Shown here piece after piece: positions 1-9,659 of a DNA stretch of 64,000 bases; the stretch's first letter is position 1, and each line of letters opens with the position of its first letter. The position numbers and the translations under genes were made by a program. Source of the DNA: Astropecten irregularis (Eukaryota; Echinodermata; Asteroidea; Paxillosida; Astropectinidae); the NCBI GenBank assembly GCA_963971285.1, contig OZ020244.1:34100001-34164000 (forward strand), written 5' to 3'. Below the pieces are notes generated by a model. The model saw only the letters and a list, made by a program, of their open reading frames with translations, searched no databases and was not told the origin of the DNA.

Positions 1-2
1 AG

Positions 3-329
3 TTCATCTGGCAGATGTACAAAAGGAAAGTACAAGAGAGATATATTAAGATGGGACCTCTCTGGGTTGGCTGTACTGACAAGGAGGAGGAAGGCAAGTG
101 GATGAAGTCTGGTGGGGAAGGTCAGGAGTGCAACTACTTCAACTGGGCAGAAGGACAGCCAGATAAGAGAGATTGCATTGTAATGTCATATGCAAATGTT
201 GGTCTGTGGAGTACCCTAAGATGCCCCTCTACTAGAGCTGCAATGTGCGAGTTCTCTACCAGTCCATCTTCTACCCCCAAGATGTTCTGCCTGCAGGCTG
301 ATGCCAATGGCCGCTTCACAGCTCCTTAA
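3..329 (+). CDS. Secreted C-type lectin-like protein, 5'-partial at window edge
   Basis: This is the C-terminal 108 residues of a family member whose start lies left of the window; the first whole codon is Phe at base 3. The part seen runs from the helix before the core, through the WVGC core strand, a QPD sugar-site motif followed by KRDC, the WST tripeptide where carbohydrate-binding CTLDs have WND, and the family's fixed C-terminal tail with a last cysteine. From here to the stop it matches the genes at 32445 and 53363 residue for residue and the gene at 12672 over its 3' half. By position in the duplicated block it is the counterpart of 32445, so its 5' flank is probably class A. QPD is the galactose-type signature of the family, but loss of Asn and Asp in WND makes normal calcium-dependent sugar binding doubtful. 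Confidence 0.9.
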   Translation, partial: FIWQMYKRKVQERYIKMGPLWVGCTDKEEEGKWMKSGGEGQECNYFNWAEGQPDKRDCIVMSYANVGLWSTLRCPSTRAAMCEFSTSPSSTPKMFCLQADANGRFTAP

Positions 330-792
330 CTCACCAGTCATACCATCATCACATCCTAACTAATTAGAAGTCCATTCTTTGCTAAGTGTCTACATTTGAG
401 GATTAGCCTATCATCATGAAATCAAACAGCAGATAACTGAACAGAACACTTGCAGTTTAACCTACAAGTAGAGTGAAACTCAGCCCATTGGATACAAGGC
501 AAGTTCTATATTGATCTACAAAACATTATTTGTAAATATTTGATTTTTGTAAGGCTTTAAAACACAATACACAGAGGATATGTTTTAAAACTAATCCCAT
601 GATGGAATGACTCATGAGGTGATAAAATACGATCATTAAAGTAAAATATCTAGAATCATTGAAAAGCACTTTGTGCTCATGAAGTGAATATTCAGAGAAA
701 ATAACAATAGGAAGCAACTTGATCAAGTGTCTATGAAGAAAATGTAAAATATTTGAAATATCCAGAAAAACAGAAAATAGTGCAACTTATGT

Positions 793-875
793 TCAACATT
801 TGAAAATGTTGATCACATATTTGCCTCAGGCTCTACCTGAAAGATGCTTTTTAAAGCATCTTTCAGGTAAGGCAA
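793..875. repeat. Conserved double hairpin in lectin 3' flanks
   Basis: Two adjacent inverted repeats occur here. The first is CAACATTT-GA-AAATGTTG (793-810). The second is a 32-bp near-perfect palindrome, CCTGAAAGATGC to GCATCTTTCAGG (836-867), with outer TTGCCT/AGGCAA arms. The main palindrome recurs after almost every gene at about 4217, 8496, 14592, 18413, 23986, 26519, 29600, 33479, 36861, 41141, 46366 (left arm lost), 49428, 54397 and 57773, mostly 500-700 bp past the stop. It may be a small palindromic element fixed before the family expanded, or an RNA 3' structure; sequence alone does not decide. Confidence 0.8.
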
Positions 876-1056
876 GTATGTTAGCCAAAAATAATATATT
901 TTATTTCAGCTTAATGTTTTTGGTTATTTTCTGTTAAATATTCCTGCATGACAATGGTTTGATTGGAAAACATTTTGGGAGGTTGAGTTGTGAATTTTAG
1001 CAAATCAAAAATCATATATGATATGATAAACCAACTTAAATTTCACTCAATATTAA

Positions 1057-1442
1057 AGGGAGCATACATGATTTGCAAAGATGTGCATTTTGGCTGAATT
1101 TGGTAGTTAAACAGAAGTGTGGGTCTTAACTTCCTTACAGACATTGTTTCATGTACCTTTTTACACTTTGTTCATCTGAATAGCAGAAATACGACCAAAA
1201 TAATCTTGCCCCCCTTCGAATTCTTCACGGTTACACCACGCTTTCGAAATGCTACTAGATCGTTCGGACGAATGATCTTTTTAAAAGACACTATAAAATC
1301 TTGATTTTCTTGAAAAACCCAGCATCTGATGAACCAAGATTTCCCACGGTGACTGTGTGCACTGTTTACGAACTGTTGAGTCCATTTTCTGTCTCAAACT
1401 CAATAACTTTTTTTTAGGACTTGCAAATCCTGTACGATGCCT
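1057..1442. mobile_element. TTAA-flanked MITE, family M1
   Basis: Both ends abut TTAA (1053-1056 and 1443-1446). The left end AGGGAGCATACATGATTTGC and the right end read inward (AGGCATCGTACAGGATTTGC) form imperfect terminal inverted repeats. Paralogous flanks without it read TCAATATTAAGTTAATAAATC, which is the empty site with a single TTAA. The 4-bp TTAA duplication is typical of piggyBac and Kolobok superfamilies. At 386 bp it is non-autonomous. Confidence 0.85.
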
Positions 1443-1534
1443 TTAATTTTTCAAAGCTACCATGTTGAAATTAGTATTTTTTGACATGTGAATTAAAAAG
1501 GGAGTCACTGAATACAAATGTGTTGTGTCACCAC

Positions 1535-1851
1535 CATAGAGATAAATACTTATAAACTAGAGGGCGGACGCACAATACTCCCCTGTACTGTGGCGTTGTG
1601 ATCGCATGGGCCTGTGCCACCAATACTATTAAAGGCACGAATTACATATACCCATGCGTACCAGTACCAGGGAATGATATGCTAACAGAGCACTTGCATA
1701 AATTACAGTACAAAGGCCTAAGCCGTACGTACACAGCAAGGATAGTAAAGCGCCGGCGCAGTGCCTTTTTCAGTAATGGCGGATCGATCCCCATGTTGTC
1801 ACAGAAATTTCGCAGAGCCCGCCCTCTAGTTTATTAGTATGTAGCTCTATG
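1535..1851. mobile_element. MITE with 8-bp target duplication (copy 1)
   Basis: The target duplication GTCACCAC flanks it (1527-1534 and 1852-1859); other paralogs have a single GTCACCACAGAG. The ends begin CATAGAG and share an imperfect inverted repeat of about 33 bp that includes AAACTAGAGGGCGG. The interior is GC-richer than its surroundings. An 8-bp duplication is compatible with hAT, P or Merlin; the ends do not settle which. The open frame inside (1598-1837) is probably chance. Confidence 0.88.
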
Positions 1852-3181
1852 GTCACCACAGAGAGAGGGCTAAGTCCCACAAATCCAAAATGGAGATATG
1901 AAGAGGGGCTATCCAACAGAAATAGGAAACCTGAGACCATTCTGAAGATTTCAAGGAGCAGAGGTCAATAAACCTTTGCCTCTGAAAAGCTGAACAGACT
2001 CATGAAACCTGCTGAATTTTCAACTCATGTTGTTATGTTTCTTAACATTTTGGAAGTTCAATTATATTATTATGTGAAATGTACATTACAAGTGAAATAC
2101 TTTCCTTGAAGATATTATTGCCTTTTGTGATACAGTATGAAACATATTCAATTTTGTTGGTGTTAAGAGATTGTAGATATAAATATAATAAATATCACAG
2201 GTAGTTGAAATTAATTTCTTGTAGCATACATAGCTCCTATTATGCCACAACTGTTGCTTGAATGTTGTAAAAGATATTGAATCATCAACTCTTTCACTTT
2301 CCTCAAATGCTCTCACAATTATAACTGGCTGCTTGGAGAATTCAATGTGTAGAAAATGAAGTTTAATCATGTGTAGTCTGCATTAATGCTATTAACAGGT
2401 TGAGACATTAAGCCCCACCCACCCACAACAGAAAAAATATGAAGAGTTGCCGTTTTTTATCATAAACGATGGTATTTACTGTATAGACATTAATTCTATC
2501 CGTTTATTGAAAGCTTGAAGCTGCAGCAAAAGAGGACTCATTTAGGCCATTTTTTTACAATGTTTTATAATGATTGACTTTTTCAAAAACCCTCTCTGTT
2601 TACCTGCTACTTATTTCCCTTCATAGAAACAGTTGCCATAGCAACAAGTCACAGAATGGTATTAATAAAAGGGATGAAAATTGTAGATGCCTGTGGTCCA
2701 ACACTACACAATATTGATTCTCATAGCCTCAAAGCTTCAATCGTGTGTTTATCTTAAGATGGACTGTTTACAAACTGTCATTTGTAATATCTTCATAGAA
2801 ATGTCAGGGTAGTATTTACATGAAGTAAAGGCAGAGTCTGATATAAACGGACCTCATTCTGACTCCAACGGTTTCTACGTTCAGACACTGAATCAGCAAA
2901 ATCACTCAGAAACAAGTTGATCGCTTCAACCACAGAGCAAGTATCTTTTCTGTACACATCAAAAGAGTGGTAACAAACATTTCTTCTGAGGCATGCTCTA
3001 AAGGTGACACTTGATTTATTTGTAACAGACACACTACAAAGTGAATGAAACCTTTCATGTACAAGGCATGTGATCATCAGTATTCAACAAATCTAGAGAT
3101 ATAGAAACTTGATTTGAAACTGGTGAACTTCAGAGTACCATAACTTCACTTTGAGACTACAATCTTCGGTTTGAATCCAGT

Positions 3182-3709
3182 ATGAAGCAGGTTTGGCTGT
3201 ACATGTACATTGTGATCACGGTTGCATGTGTTAATGCCCAGCATTGCCGGCCCGGTCAAGAAGGATTTGGTGGTTCTTGCTACCAGCTGCTGAATAAGAC
3301 AATGACTTGGAAAGCAGCATCTAAAGCCTGCTCTGACATGGGAGGGGGCTTGGTGGTTCCTGGCTCCCTCAGTGAGCATGAGTTCATCTGGCAGATGTAC
3401 AAAAGGAAAGTCCAAGAGGGATATATTCAGAAGGGACCTCTCTGGGTTGGCTGTACTGACGGGGAGGAGGAAGGCAAGTGGATGAAGTCTGGTGGGGAAG
3501 GTCAGGAGTGCAACTACTTCAACTGGGAACAAGGAGAGCCAGATGGGGGAAACTGCATCACTATGAGATTTTTAATGGATGGTTTGTTGGCTGACCTAAA
3601 TTGCTCCAATAACAGAGCTACAATGTGCAAGATCTCTACCAGTCCATCTTCTACCCCCAAGATGTTCTGCCTGCAGGCTGATGCCAATGGCCGCTTCACA
3701 GCTCCTTAA
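3182..3709 (+). CDS. Secreted C-type lectin-like protein (class B 5' flank)
   Basis: This is a 175-residue single-exon gene. Residues 1-19 form a signal peptide (hydrophobic, ending VNA before QHC). The CTLD follows with cysteines at 22, 33, 50, 91, 110, 125, 141, 149 and 163. Cys22/Cys33 look like the N-terminal pair of long-form CTLDs; Cys50/Cys149 and Cys125/Cys141 fit the two canonical pairs; Cys91/Cys110 would be an extra pair, leaving Cys163 in the tail unpaired. WVGC (88-91) replaces the usual WIGL. EPD (119-121) sits at the calcium/sugar site, but LAD (136-138) replaces WND, so the Trp is lost here although the close copy at 7293 keeps it. N-glycosylation sequons are NKT at 38 and NCS at 140. 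The start ATG has A at -3. The gene is nearly identical to those at 35826 and 56741. Confidence 0.93.
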   Translation: MKQVWLYMYIVITVACVNAQHCRPGQEGFGGSCYQLLNKTMTWKAASKACSDMGGGLVVPGSLSEHEFIWQMYKRKVQEGYIQKGPLWVGCTDGEEEGKWMKSGGEGQECNYFNWEQGEPDGGNCITMRFLMDGLLADLNCSNNRATMCKISTSPSSTPKMFCLQADANGRFTAP

Positions 3710-4731
3710 CTCACCAGTCATACCATCATCACATCATAAATAATTAGAAGTCCATTCTTTGCTGAGGATTAGCCTATCATCATGAAATCAAACAGCAGAT
3801 AACTGAACAGAACACTTGCAGTTTAACCTACAAGTAGACTGAAACTCAGCCCATTGGATACAAGGCAAGTTCTATATTGATCTACAAAACATTATTTGTA
3901 AATATTTGATTTTTCTAAGGCTTTAAAACACAATACACAGAGGATATGTTTTAAAACTAATCCCATGATGGAATGACTCATGAGGTGATAAAATACGATC
4001 ATTAAAGTAAAATTTCTAGAATCATTGAATAGCACTTTGTGCTCATGAAGTGAATATTCAGAGAAAATAACAATAGGAAGCAACTTGATCAAGTGTCTAT
4101 GAAGAAAATGTAAAATATTTGAAATATCAAGAAATGAAAAAAGATAGAAAACAGAAAATTTTGCAAATGATGTTCAACATTTTAAAATGTTGATCATATA
4201 TTTGCCTCAGGCCCTACCTGAAAGATGCTTTTAAAAGCATCTTTCAGGCAAGGCAAATATGTTATCCAAAAATAATATATTTTATTTCAGCTAAATGTTT
4301 TTTGTTTTTTTTCTGTTACATATTCCTGCATGACAATGGTTTGATTGGAAAAAAAATTTGGGAGGTTGAGTTGTGAATTTTAGCCAATTAAAAATCAGTA
4401 AATTCTCCATAATATGATAAATCAACTTAACTTTCATTCAATATTAAGTTAATAAATCAAAGCTACCATGTTGAAAATATTATTCATTGACATGAAAAGG
4501 GAGTCAGTGAATACAAATGTGTTGTGTCACCACAGAGTGGGGATAAAGTCCCACAAATCCAAAATGGAGATAAGAAAAGGGGCTATCCAACAGAAAATGA
4601 AACCTGAGACCATTCTGAAGATTTCAAGGAGCAGAGGTCAATAAACCTTTGCCTCTGAAAAGCTGAACAGACTCATGAAACCTACTGAATTTCCAACTCA
4701 TTTTGTTGATATGTTTTAAACATTTTGGATA

Positions 4732-4776
4732 TTCTGCCTGCAGGCTGATGCCAATGGCCGCTTCACAGCTCCTTAA
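4732..4776 (+). pseudogene. Relic of a lectin gene 3' end (last 14 codons and stop)
   Basis: These 45 bases encode the invariant last 14 residues of the family (Phe-Cys to Ala-Pro) and the stop, with no CTLD upstream. The left neighbour is the distal intergenic sequence that normally lies about 1 kb past a gene, and the right neighbour is a 3' flank unlike the common one. This is best read as a deletion scar: a former gene lost its body, leaving only its end. The downstream sequence leads into a class E 5' flank and the truncated copy at 6172. Confidence 0.8.
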
Positions 4777-5299
4777 AACTGACATAACTTACAAGTCAAG
4801 GAATTAACAATGAGAGGCTTTTTCTTTGAGTCTGTGGTGATCCACAAACATGAAATTAAGCAGCAAACCTCAGGTGAAACTGCGGCACTGAAACATTCAT
4901 GAAAAAATCTCAATATGAAACTCATTTTAATTTCTTTTCAAGAATTGGAAATTTGTTTAGGCATGGGAATCCAAAATCAAAAAACAATAAAAAAAGAAAT
5001 TGATAATTTAAAGGACAAACTTGATTCATTAATAGAATTCTTTACTGGAGGAATCACAGGTATATGAAAAATAGAAAGAAAGATCCTGCAGATAACTCAT
5101 AAAACATTGCCTTTTTTCTGCACAAACCAATTGGTTTGCACGTGTTTGTTACTTGGTGACACCGCAATTTTACTTTTATGAATATGGAAATTCTCATTTG
5201 CAATACAAACTAAAAACTTGTAAACACACCCTGAAACAGCGGTGAAAGTGGATAAAATCACAGACATGTTATAGAATAACTGTTCAAGATGTAAAGTTA

Positions 5300-5439
5300 T
5301 TTGAATCCCACCTGAGCCAGCATGTGACTTTTTTCACATGCTCTCACAAGCACTGAGTATACACATAGAGCTACTGTATACAGTGCTCATCCATGTCGGT
5401 GAAGGGCTAGCCTAATTTGCATTATATCTATTTCCCGAA
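5300..5439 (+). mobile_element. 5'-truncated tRNA-SINE fragment in class E 5' flank
   Basis: From TTTGAATCCCACCTGAGC (remains of the B box) to TTTGCATTATATCTATTTCC this matches the minus strand of the 62-kb SINE units, in plus orientation here, with an extra palindromic insertion near 5360. The A-box half is missing, so it is inactive. Confidence 0.78.
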
Positions 5440-6171
5440 AAAAAACATTTAATGTTCATGAGAAAGTATAATGACTGGAAATTTTGTGGCAAAATTTTCC
5501 ACAATTAATGTTTGAAGTTGTTTTATTTTGGTGGTTTTAGATTGGGAATATTTGTGTTTAGCATCAATTTCAAAAAGAATAAAATTCTTTTGACATTTTG
5601 TGTGAAGCCTGAACCTTGGCCTAATGGTGAGATGTGCAGTGTATAAAGACACGTCACTTCACTATTAAAACTGTTCTCAGTTGATGTAAAAAGCACCATT
5701 TCCTGAGAAATACATTAACATTGATTGCAACAATGGGGCACATTTACAGGCATCACTGTTCGCTAAATGAATATCGACAAGTGTAACTCACCAACACCAG
5801 AAAATAGCAACCTGCTATGATGAGAAGATATGTGCATATGTAATGAGACGGTGTGACTTCATGGTGTCAGTGATGGTGTGAATAAATGCACTTCATGAAG
5901 ATAATATTCTTGATAACTTCACTCACTGAGATCGTCGGCATAGCTAGCCTACATGGACATGTAGGAGTGTCTGCTTTTATACAATTTCTAAAGCATTTGC
6001 TGCCAAATTTTCCCTCTACTTGAACAGTAGAAGAGACAGTTAACAATCAGTTTGAATACAGGAACACTTTGCTGTCCCAACAGACTGAGAGAGCAATTTA
6101 CAGACCAAAGACAGAATTGAACATCAACAAACTTCAGCATCTTTATCTGAAAGTGTGTCAGCATAAACACA

Positions 6172-6315
6172 ATGGAGCTCTGTTGGCCGTATTTCATGTT
6201 CATGGTAGCAGGTGTTTATGCCCAGCATTGCCAGCCTGGTCAAGAAGGATTTGGTGGTTCTTGCTACCAGCTGCTGAATAAGACAATGACTTGGGAAGCA
6301 GCATCTAAAGCCTGA
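6172..6315 (+). pseudogene. Truncated lectin gene (class E), 47 codons
   Basis: The reading frame begins with the class E signal peptide (MELCWPY..., as in 25476) and continues through QHC, GSC and the first CTLD helix to Ser-Lys-Ala. It then stops at a TGA formed where the coding sequence is joined to distal intergenic DNA. Intact paralogs read AAAGCCTG-CTCTGACATG at this point; here AAAGCCTG runs straight into AAATTAATTTCTTG, a sequence normally found about 1.5 kb past a stop codon (compare 2210). A TG/TGAA microhomology lies at the joint, so a deletion removed the rest of the gene and most of its 3' flank. A secreted peptide of about 30 residues could still be made, but without the domain core it cannot fold as a CTLD. 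The same break is present at 38816. Confidence 0.85.
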
Positions 6316-7292
6316 AATTAATTTCTTGTAGCAAACATAGCTCTTATTATGCCACAACTGTTGCTTGAATGTTGTAAAAGATATTGAATCATTAACTCTT
6401 TCACTTTCTTCAAATGCTCTCACAATTATAGGCCTATTTGGCTGCTTGGAGAATTCAATGTGTAGAAAATGAAATTTCATTATGTGTAGTCAGCATTAAT
6501 GCTATTAACAGGTTAAGACATTAAGCCCCACCCACCCACAAAAGGAAAATATGAAGAGTTGCCGTTTTTTATCATAAAGGATGGTATTTACTGTATAGAC
6601 ATTAATTCTATCCGTTTATTGAAAGCTTGAAGCTGCAGCAAAAGAGGACTCATTTAGGACATTTTTTACAATGTTTTATAATGATTGACATTTTCAAAAA
6701 CCCTCTCTGTTTACCTGCTACTTATTTCCCTTCATAGAAACAGTTGCCATAGCAACAAGTCACAGAATGGTATTAATAAAAGGGATGAACATTGTAGATG
6801 CCTGTGGTCCAATGCTAGACAATATTGATTCTCATAGCCTCAAAGCTTCTATCCTGTGTTTATCTTGAGACGGACTGTTTACAAACTGTCATTTGTAATA
6901 TCTTCATAGAATTGTCAGGGTAGTATTTACATGAAGTAAAGGCAGAGTCTGATATAAACGGACCTCATTCTGACTCCAACGGTTTCTACGTTCAGACACT
7001 GAATCAGCAAAATCACTCAGAAACAAGTTGATCGCTTCAACCACAGAGCAAGTATCTTTTCTGTACACATCTAAAGAGTGGTAACAAACATTTCTTCTGA
7101 GGCATGCTCTAAAGGTGACACTTGATTTATTTGTAACAGACACACTGCAAAGTGAATGAAACCTTTCATGTACAAGGCATGTGATCATCAGTATTCAACA
7201 AATCTAGAGATATAGAAACTTGATTTGAAACTGGTGAACTTCAGAGTACCATAACTTCACTTTGAGACTACAATCTTCGGTTTGAATCCAGT

Positions 7293-7820
7293 ATGAAGCA
7301 GGTTTGGCTGTACATGTACATTGTGATCACGGTTGCATGTGTTAATGCCCAGCATTGCCGGCCCGATCAAGAAGGATTTGGTGGTTCTTGCTACCAGCTG
7401 CTGAATAAGACAATGACTTGGAAAGCAGCATCTAAAGCCTGCTCTGACATGGGAGGGGGCTTGGTGGTTCCTGGCTCCCTCAGTGAGCATGAGTTCATCT
7501 GGCAGATGTACAAAAGGAAAGTCCAAGAGGGATATATTCAGAAGGGACCTCTCTGGGTTGGCTGTACTGACAAGGAGGAGGAAGGCAAGTGGATGAAGTC
7601 TGGTGGGGAAGGTCAGGAGTGCAACTACTTCAACTGGGAACAAGGAGAGCCAGATGGGGGAAACTGCATCACTATGAGATTTTTAATGGATGGTCTGTGG
7701 GCAGACCTAAATTGCTCCAATAACAGAGCTACAATGTGCAAGATCTCTACCAGTCCATCTTCTACCCCCAAGATGTTCTGCCTGCAGGCTGATGCCAATG
7801 GCCGCTTCACAGCTCCTTAA
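7293..7820 (+). CDS. Secreted C-type lectin-like protein (class B 5' flank)
   Basis: This 175-residue protein differs from the one encoded at 3182 at very few places: Asp25 for Gly (RPDQEG), Lys94 for Gly, and Trp136 retained (GLWADLNC). It has EPD at 119-121 and WAD at 136-138, so Trp and Asp of the WND motif are present and only Asn is replaced. Sequons are NKT at 38 and NCS at 140. The gene sits 977 bp after the truncated class E copy and shares the class B 5' flank (about 6.5-7.29 kb) with 3182. Its 3' flank is unusual for carrying three insertions: a poly(T)-ended retroposon (8269), a 571-bp element (8531) and a TTAA MITE (9273). It is copied at 39937 with one change near the C terminus. 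Confidence 0.93.
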   Translation: MKQVWLYMYIVITVACVNAQHCRPDQEGFGGSCYQLLNKTMTWKAASKACSDMGGGLVVPGSLSEHEFIWQMYKRKVQEGYIQKGPLWVGCTDKEEEGKWMKSGGEGQECNYFNWEQGEPDGGNCITMRFLMDGLWADLNCSNNRATMCKISTSPSSTPKMFCLQADANGRFTAP

Positions 7821-8268
7821 CTCACCAGTCATACCATCATCACATCCTAACTAATTCGAAGTCCATTCTTTGCTAAGTGTCTACATTTGACGATTAGCCT
7901 ATCATCATGAAATCAAACAGCAGATAACTGAACAGAACACTTGCAGTTTAACCTACAAGTAGACTGAAACTCAGCCCATTGGATACAAGGCAAGTTCTAT
8001 ATTGATGTCTAAAACATACTGGTCATCATTTGTAATTATTTGTTTTCTGTAAGGCTATAAAAACACAATACACAGAGGATATGTTTTAAAACTAATCCCA
8101 TAATGAAATGAATCATGAGGTGATAAAATACGATCATGAAAGTAAAACATCTAGAATAATTGAAGAGTACGTTGTGCTCATGAAGTGAATATTCAGAGAA
8201 AATAATAATAGGAACTTAGGAAGCAACTTGATCAAGTGACTATGAAGAAAATGTAAAATATTTGAAAT

Positions 8269-8398
8269 TTTTTTTTTTTTTTATGGAAGTCGCCCAACAC
8301 AAGGCACAAAGGCCACTCGAGGTGAGGGCTAAAAAAGAAAGAGAAAGGAAAAGAAAGCGCACAGAATTAAGATAACAGAAACCTATTCACATTGCACA
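8269..8398 (-). mobile_element. Short retroposon with A-tail, minus strand
   Basis: A run of about 15 T starts the insert, then ATGGAAGTCGCCCAACACAA and a purine-rich stretch. Empty paralogs read TTTGAAATATCAAGAAATG. TGAAAT occurs on both sides (8263-8268, 8399-8404), a likely short target duplication. On the minus strand this is a 3'-end fragment of a LINE or SINE with a poly(A) tail. The duplicate is at 40913-41043. Confidence 0.7.
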
Positions 8399-8530
8399 TG
8401 AAATATCAAGAAATATCAAGAAATGAAAAAGATAGAAAATAGTGCAATTCATGTTCACCATTTTAAAATGTTGATCATATATTTGCCTTAGGCCTTACCT
8501 AAAAGATGCTTTTTAAAGCATCTTTCAGCA

Positions 8531-9101
8531 TAGTCTGGTTCCCGGACCCAAAAAGCGCCAGACTATTGTCTGTCAAATATAGGGTCCGGTATCGGCTACG
8601 TGTACTGGAGGGTCACGTGACCAAAAAGACCAAGTTTTGGCTTTTTACGGAAAAATCCGAAACATTACGAACTCGTTTTCGTTCAACTTCGGATAGCAAC
8701 GTTGACTTTCGGCTATTTCCGACAGGTCACGCGAGGTCATGTACTTCAGGGAAAGACAGGTCGTGTACATATGTTTCATTCCGGCTACAGTTAGCCCAAA
8801 TAGAGCATAATTATTGTCCACATACAACAGAGCACTTTTCCTAATCATGCACTTTTTAGGAGTTTGTTGTATGGTTTTTTTCCCACTCTTTGATTTCTTA
8901 TTCTGTCCAGATAAAATTGCATGTGCTTACAAAAGTGCAAAAATTAATGCTAAAATTGAATCTCGCTAAACTCTAAAACTAGCTTCCGCGCCTGCGCAGA
9001 CATGACAGCTGTGTCATGTTCTATTTTTAACCGTAGCCGATACCTGACCTAAGATTTTTAATAAGAGACGTCGGGGAATCTTTGGGCAGGGAACCAGACT
9101 A
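8531..9101. mobile_element. 571-bp non-autonomous DNA transposon, 9-bp target duplication
   Basis: The ends are TAGTCTGGTTCCC and GGGAACCAGACTA (perfect 13-bp inverted repeats). CTTTCAGCA is duplicated on both sides (8522-8530, 9102-9110). The insertion lies in the right arm of the conserved 3'-flank palindrome. Nine-bp duplications are typical of Mutator-like elements, though terminal repeats are usually longer there. Open frames inside (8506-8848) are probably fortuitous. Confidence 0.88.
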
Positions 9102-9272
9102 CTTTCAGCAAATATGTTATCCAAAAATAATGTTTGTGGTTATTTTCTGTTTAATATTCCTGCATGACAATGGTTTGATTGGAAAACATTCTGGGAGGTT
9201 GAGTTGTGAATTTTAGCAAATCAAAAATCATATATGATATGATAAACCAACTTAAATTTCATTCAATATTAA

Positions 9273-9659
9273 AGGGAGCATACATGATTTGCAAAGATGT
9301 GCGTTTTGGCTGAATTTGGTACTTAAACAGAAATGTGGGTCTTAACTTCCTTACAGACATTGTTTCATGTACCTTTTTACACTTTGTTCATCTGAATAGC
9401 AGAAATACGATCAAAATAATCTTAAACCCCTTTTGAATTCTTCACGGTTACACCACGCTTTCGAAATGCTACTAAATCGTTCGGACGAATGATCTTTTTA
9501 AAAGACACTATAAAATCTTGATTTCCTTGAAAAACCCAGCATCTGATGAACCAAGATTTCCCATGGTGACTGTTTGCACTGTTTACGAACTGTTGAGTCC
9601 ATTTTCTGTCTCAAACTCAATAACTTTTTTTTAGGCCTTGCAAATCCTGTACGCTGCCT
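9273..9659. mobile_element. TTAA-flanked MITE, family M1
   Basis: This is another M1 copy with the right end closest to consensus (GCTGCCT before TTAA). It lies in the 3' flank of the gene at 7293. Confidence 0.85.

Larger units (their letters stand above)
330..3181. other. Intergenic: common 3' flank then class B 5' flank
   Basis: This holds the shared 3' flank (to about 2.75 kb) with the hairpin pair, the M1 and 8-bp-TSD MITEs, and then the class B 5' flank (2.76-3.18 kb). An ATTAAA at about 635 could serve in polyadenylation but is lost in some paralogs. A minus-strand open frame at 2793-3077 recurs in every class B flank. Confidence 0.7.
3710..6171. other. Intergenic: shortened 3' flank, relic, class E 5' flank
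   Basis: The common 3' flank without M1 runs to about 4.73 kb, then come the 3'-end relic, a distinct 3' flank (4.78-5.1 kb), and the class E 5' flank with its SINE fragment (5.15-6.17 kb). Confidence 0.7.

Noticed and set aside
526-726. Repeated minus-strand 66-codon frame in the 3' flanks
   Set aside because: Hydrophobic, low-complexity product from AT-rich flank; broken or altered in several paralogs and not recognisable as a protein.
1598-1837. 79-codon plus-strand frame inside the 317-bp MITE
   Set aside because: It starts with a non-ATG codon and ends within the right inverted repeat; open frame explained by GC-richer element sequence.
3146-3532. Minus-strand open frame of 128 codons over the class B gene start
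   Set aside because: It lies opposite the lectin coding sequence and recurs only because the lectin does; no independent features.
8506-8844. 112-codon frame overlapping the 571-bp element
   Set aside because: It crosses the element boundary and starts in the palindrome, so it cannot be an ancestral gene.
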